Assembly: GCA_019748335.1 (NCBI GenBank)
Contig: JAIEPP010000711.1
Coordinates: 1 to 34,040, forward strand
Length of the DNA: 34,040 bases
Source of the DNA: Xanthobacteraceae bacterium
GTDB taxonomy: Bacteria; Pseudomonadota; Alphaproteobacteria; Rhizobiales; Xanthobacteraceae
Reading direction: 5' to 3'
Shown here: positions 33,253 to 34,040 of the stretch, one piece after another
Numbering within the stretch: position 1 is the first letter of the stretch
Layout: every line of letters begins with the position of its first letter
Made by a program: the position numbers and the translations under genes
The notes under the pieces: model-generated
Told to the model about the DNA's origin: nothing
Seen by the model: the letters and a program-made list of their open reading frames with translations, nothing else
Databases searched by the model: none

Positions 33253-33286
33253 GATCACCAAAGCCCGGTGATCAGGCCATTTTATT
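33253..33286 (+). terminator. probable terminator after the M19 gene
   Basis: GATCACC (33253-33259) and GGTGATC (33267-33273) form a 7-bp stem with a 7-nt loop, followed after AGGCCA by TTTTATT (33280-33286). It starts 9 nt past the M19 stop codon. Confidence 0.45.
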
Positions 33287-33345
33287 CCATCGTTCGCGCT
33301 GACCGTCGGATGTCCGGCGTTCGCCCTCAATCCCGAGTCCGTGAC

Positions 33346-34040
33346 ATGACCAAAACCCTTGCCGGCGACTTTGACTACGTGGTGGTCGGTGCCGGTACCG
33401 CTGGCTGCATCGTGGCCAACCGCCTTTCCGCCGATCCCAAATCCCGGGTTCTGCTGCTCGAGGCCGGCGGCATGGACAACTGGATCTGGTTCCACATCCC
33501 GGTCGGTTATCTCTTCACGATTGGTAATCCGCGCGCAGACTGGATGTTCAAGACCGAAGCCGAGCCGGGACTGAACGGTCGTGCGCTGGCTTACCCCCGG
33601 GGCAAGGTCGTGGGAGGGTCGTCATCGATCAATGCGATGATTTCGATGCGGGGCCAAGCTGGTGATTATGACGGCTGGCGGCAGCTCGGACTGGCGGGTT
33701 GGGGCTGGTCCGACATCTTGCCGATGTTCCAAAGGCTGGAAGATCATTTTCTGGGGGAGAGCGAATTTCATGGCGTAGGCGGCGGCTGGCGTATCGAAGC
33801 GCCACGCGTCTCCTGGCCGGTTCTTGACGCGGTAGCCGAGGCTGCCACGGAGATGGGCATACCCGCCCAAGCCGACTTCAACACCGGAGACAACGAGGGC
33901 GTAGGCTACTTTCACGTCAATCAGAAGCGTGGCCGGCGCTGGTCTTCGGCCCGCGGCTTCCTGAAGCTCGTTCTGTCCAGGAAAAACCTTCAACTGGAAA
34001 CCGGCGTGCTCGCGCATCGCTTGATCATCGAGGACGGGCG
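33346..34040 (+). CDS. GMC-family oxidoreductase (choline dehydrogenase-like), N-terminal part
   Basis: FAD-dependent alcohol oxidoreductase cut by the window end after about 231 codons of an expected 530-560. The dinucleotide-binding motif YVVVGAGTAGCIVANRLS is at residues 11-28, followed by VLLLEAGG. The GMC signature 1 region reads YPRGKVVGGSSSINAM, and DYDGWRQLGLAGWGW follows as in BetA/AlkJ-type proteins. ATG 33346 is taken as start; an in-frame ATG at 33310 would add 12 residues and cannot be excluded, as neither has a strong ribosome site. Members oxidise choline, alkanols or polyethylene-glycol-like alcohols. The substrate is unknown and the link to the peptide locus is only adjacency. 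Confidence 0.9.
   Translation, partial: MTKTLAGDFDYVVVGAGTAGCIVANRLSADPKSRVLLLEAGGMDNWIWFHIPVGYLFTIGNPRADWMFKTEAEPGLNGRALAYPRGKVVGGSSSINAMISMRGQAGDYDGWRQLGLAGWGWSDILPMFQRLEDHFLGESEFHGVGGGWRIEAPRVSWPVLDAVAEAATEMGIPAQADFNTGDNEGVGYFHVNQKRGRRWSSARGFLKLVLSRKNLQLETGVLAHRLIIEDG

Noticed and set aside
1-34040. CRISPR arrays, tRNA, rRNA, known riboswitches
   Set aside because: No regularly spaced direct repeats, tRNA-like ends or recognisable riboswitch cores were seen on either strand by reading.

Overview
The window looks like chromosomal DNA of a GC-rich alphaproteobacterium, most likely Bradyrhizobium or a close relative in the Rhizobiales. This rests on overall codon and GC character, a malonyl-CoA synthetase of the Rhodopseudomonas/Bradyrhizobium kind, and the abundance of LysR regulators and peptide-type ABC importers. 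No rRNA, tRNA, CRISPR array, insertion sequence or phage gene was seen. The assignment is by eye, not by database comparison.

Layout: the 3' part of matB (1-897, +); a 921-bp stretch without a convincing gene; a gamma-glutamyltransferase-family gene, a zinc alcohol dehydrogenase and a LysR regulator (1819-5510, +); an M24 metallopeptidase (5517-6653, -); a complete peptide-type ABC importer (binding protein, two permeases, two ATPases) followed by pyruvate carboxylase (6954-15869, +). Converging on it is a second complete importer on the minus strand (23341 down to 15942). It is ordered binding protein, LysR, two permeases, two ATPases, DUF1028, with stop/start overlaps between most cistrons. 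Diverging from that is a D-glutamate-cyclase-like protein, hyuA, hyuB, a NodD-like LysR regulator and a glutathione transferase (23705-30511, +). The window ends with an M20 amidohydrolase (-), an M19 dipeptidase (+) and the start of a GMC oxidoreductase (+).

The genes read as a catabolic locus for small peptides or amides with unusual linkages or D-residues. It has two importers, four hydrolases (M24, M20, M19 and the GGT-like Ntn hydrolase), and a stand-alone D-glutamate cyclase homologue next to a HyuA/HyuB pair, a family that includes ATP-dependent 5-oxoprolinases. Pyruvate carboxylase could return released carbon to the TCA cycle. The substrate is not known; a D-glutamyl, gamma-glutamyl or 5-oxoproline compound is my inference.

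The most striking non-coding signal is a repeated LysR-type operator, GATGC-Y-N5-R-GCAT (a T-N11-A dyad). Reading the whole window by eye I found six perfect ATGC-N7-GCAT sites. Every one lies in front of a gene of this locus: two in the M24/binding-protein-1 divergent region, one before the second permease gene, one in the leader of the central lysR, and two in the binding-protein-2/D-glutamate-cyclase divergent region. This ties both importers, the M24 peptidase, the cyclase-hyuAB genes and the central LysR into one putative regulon.
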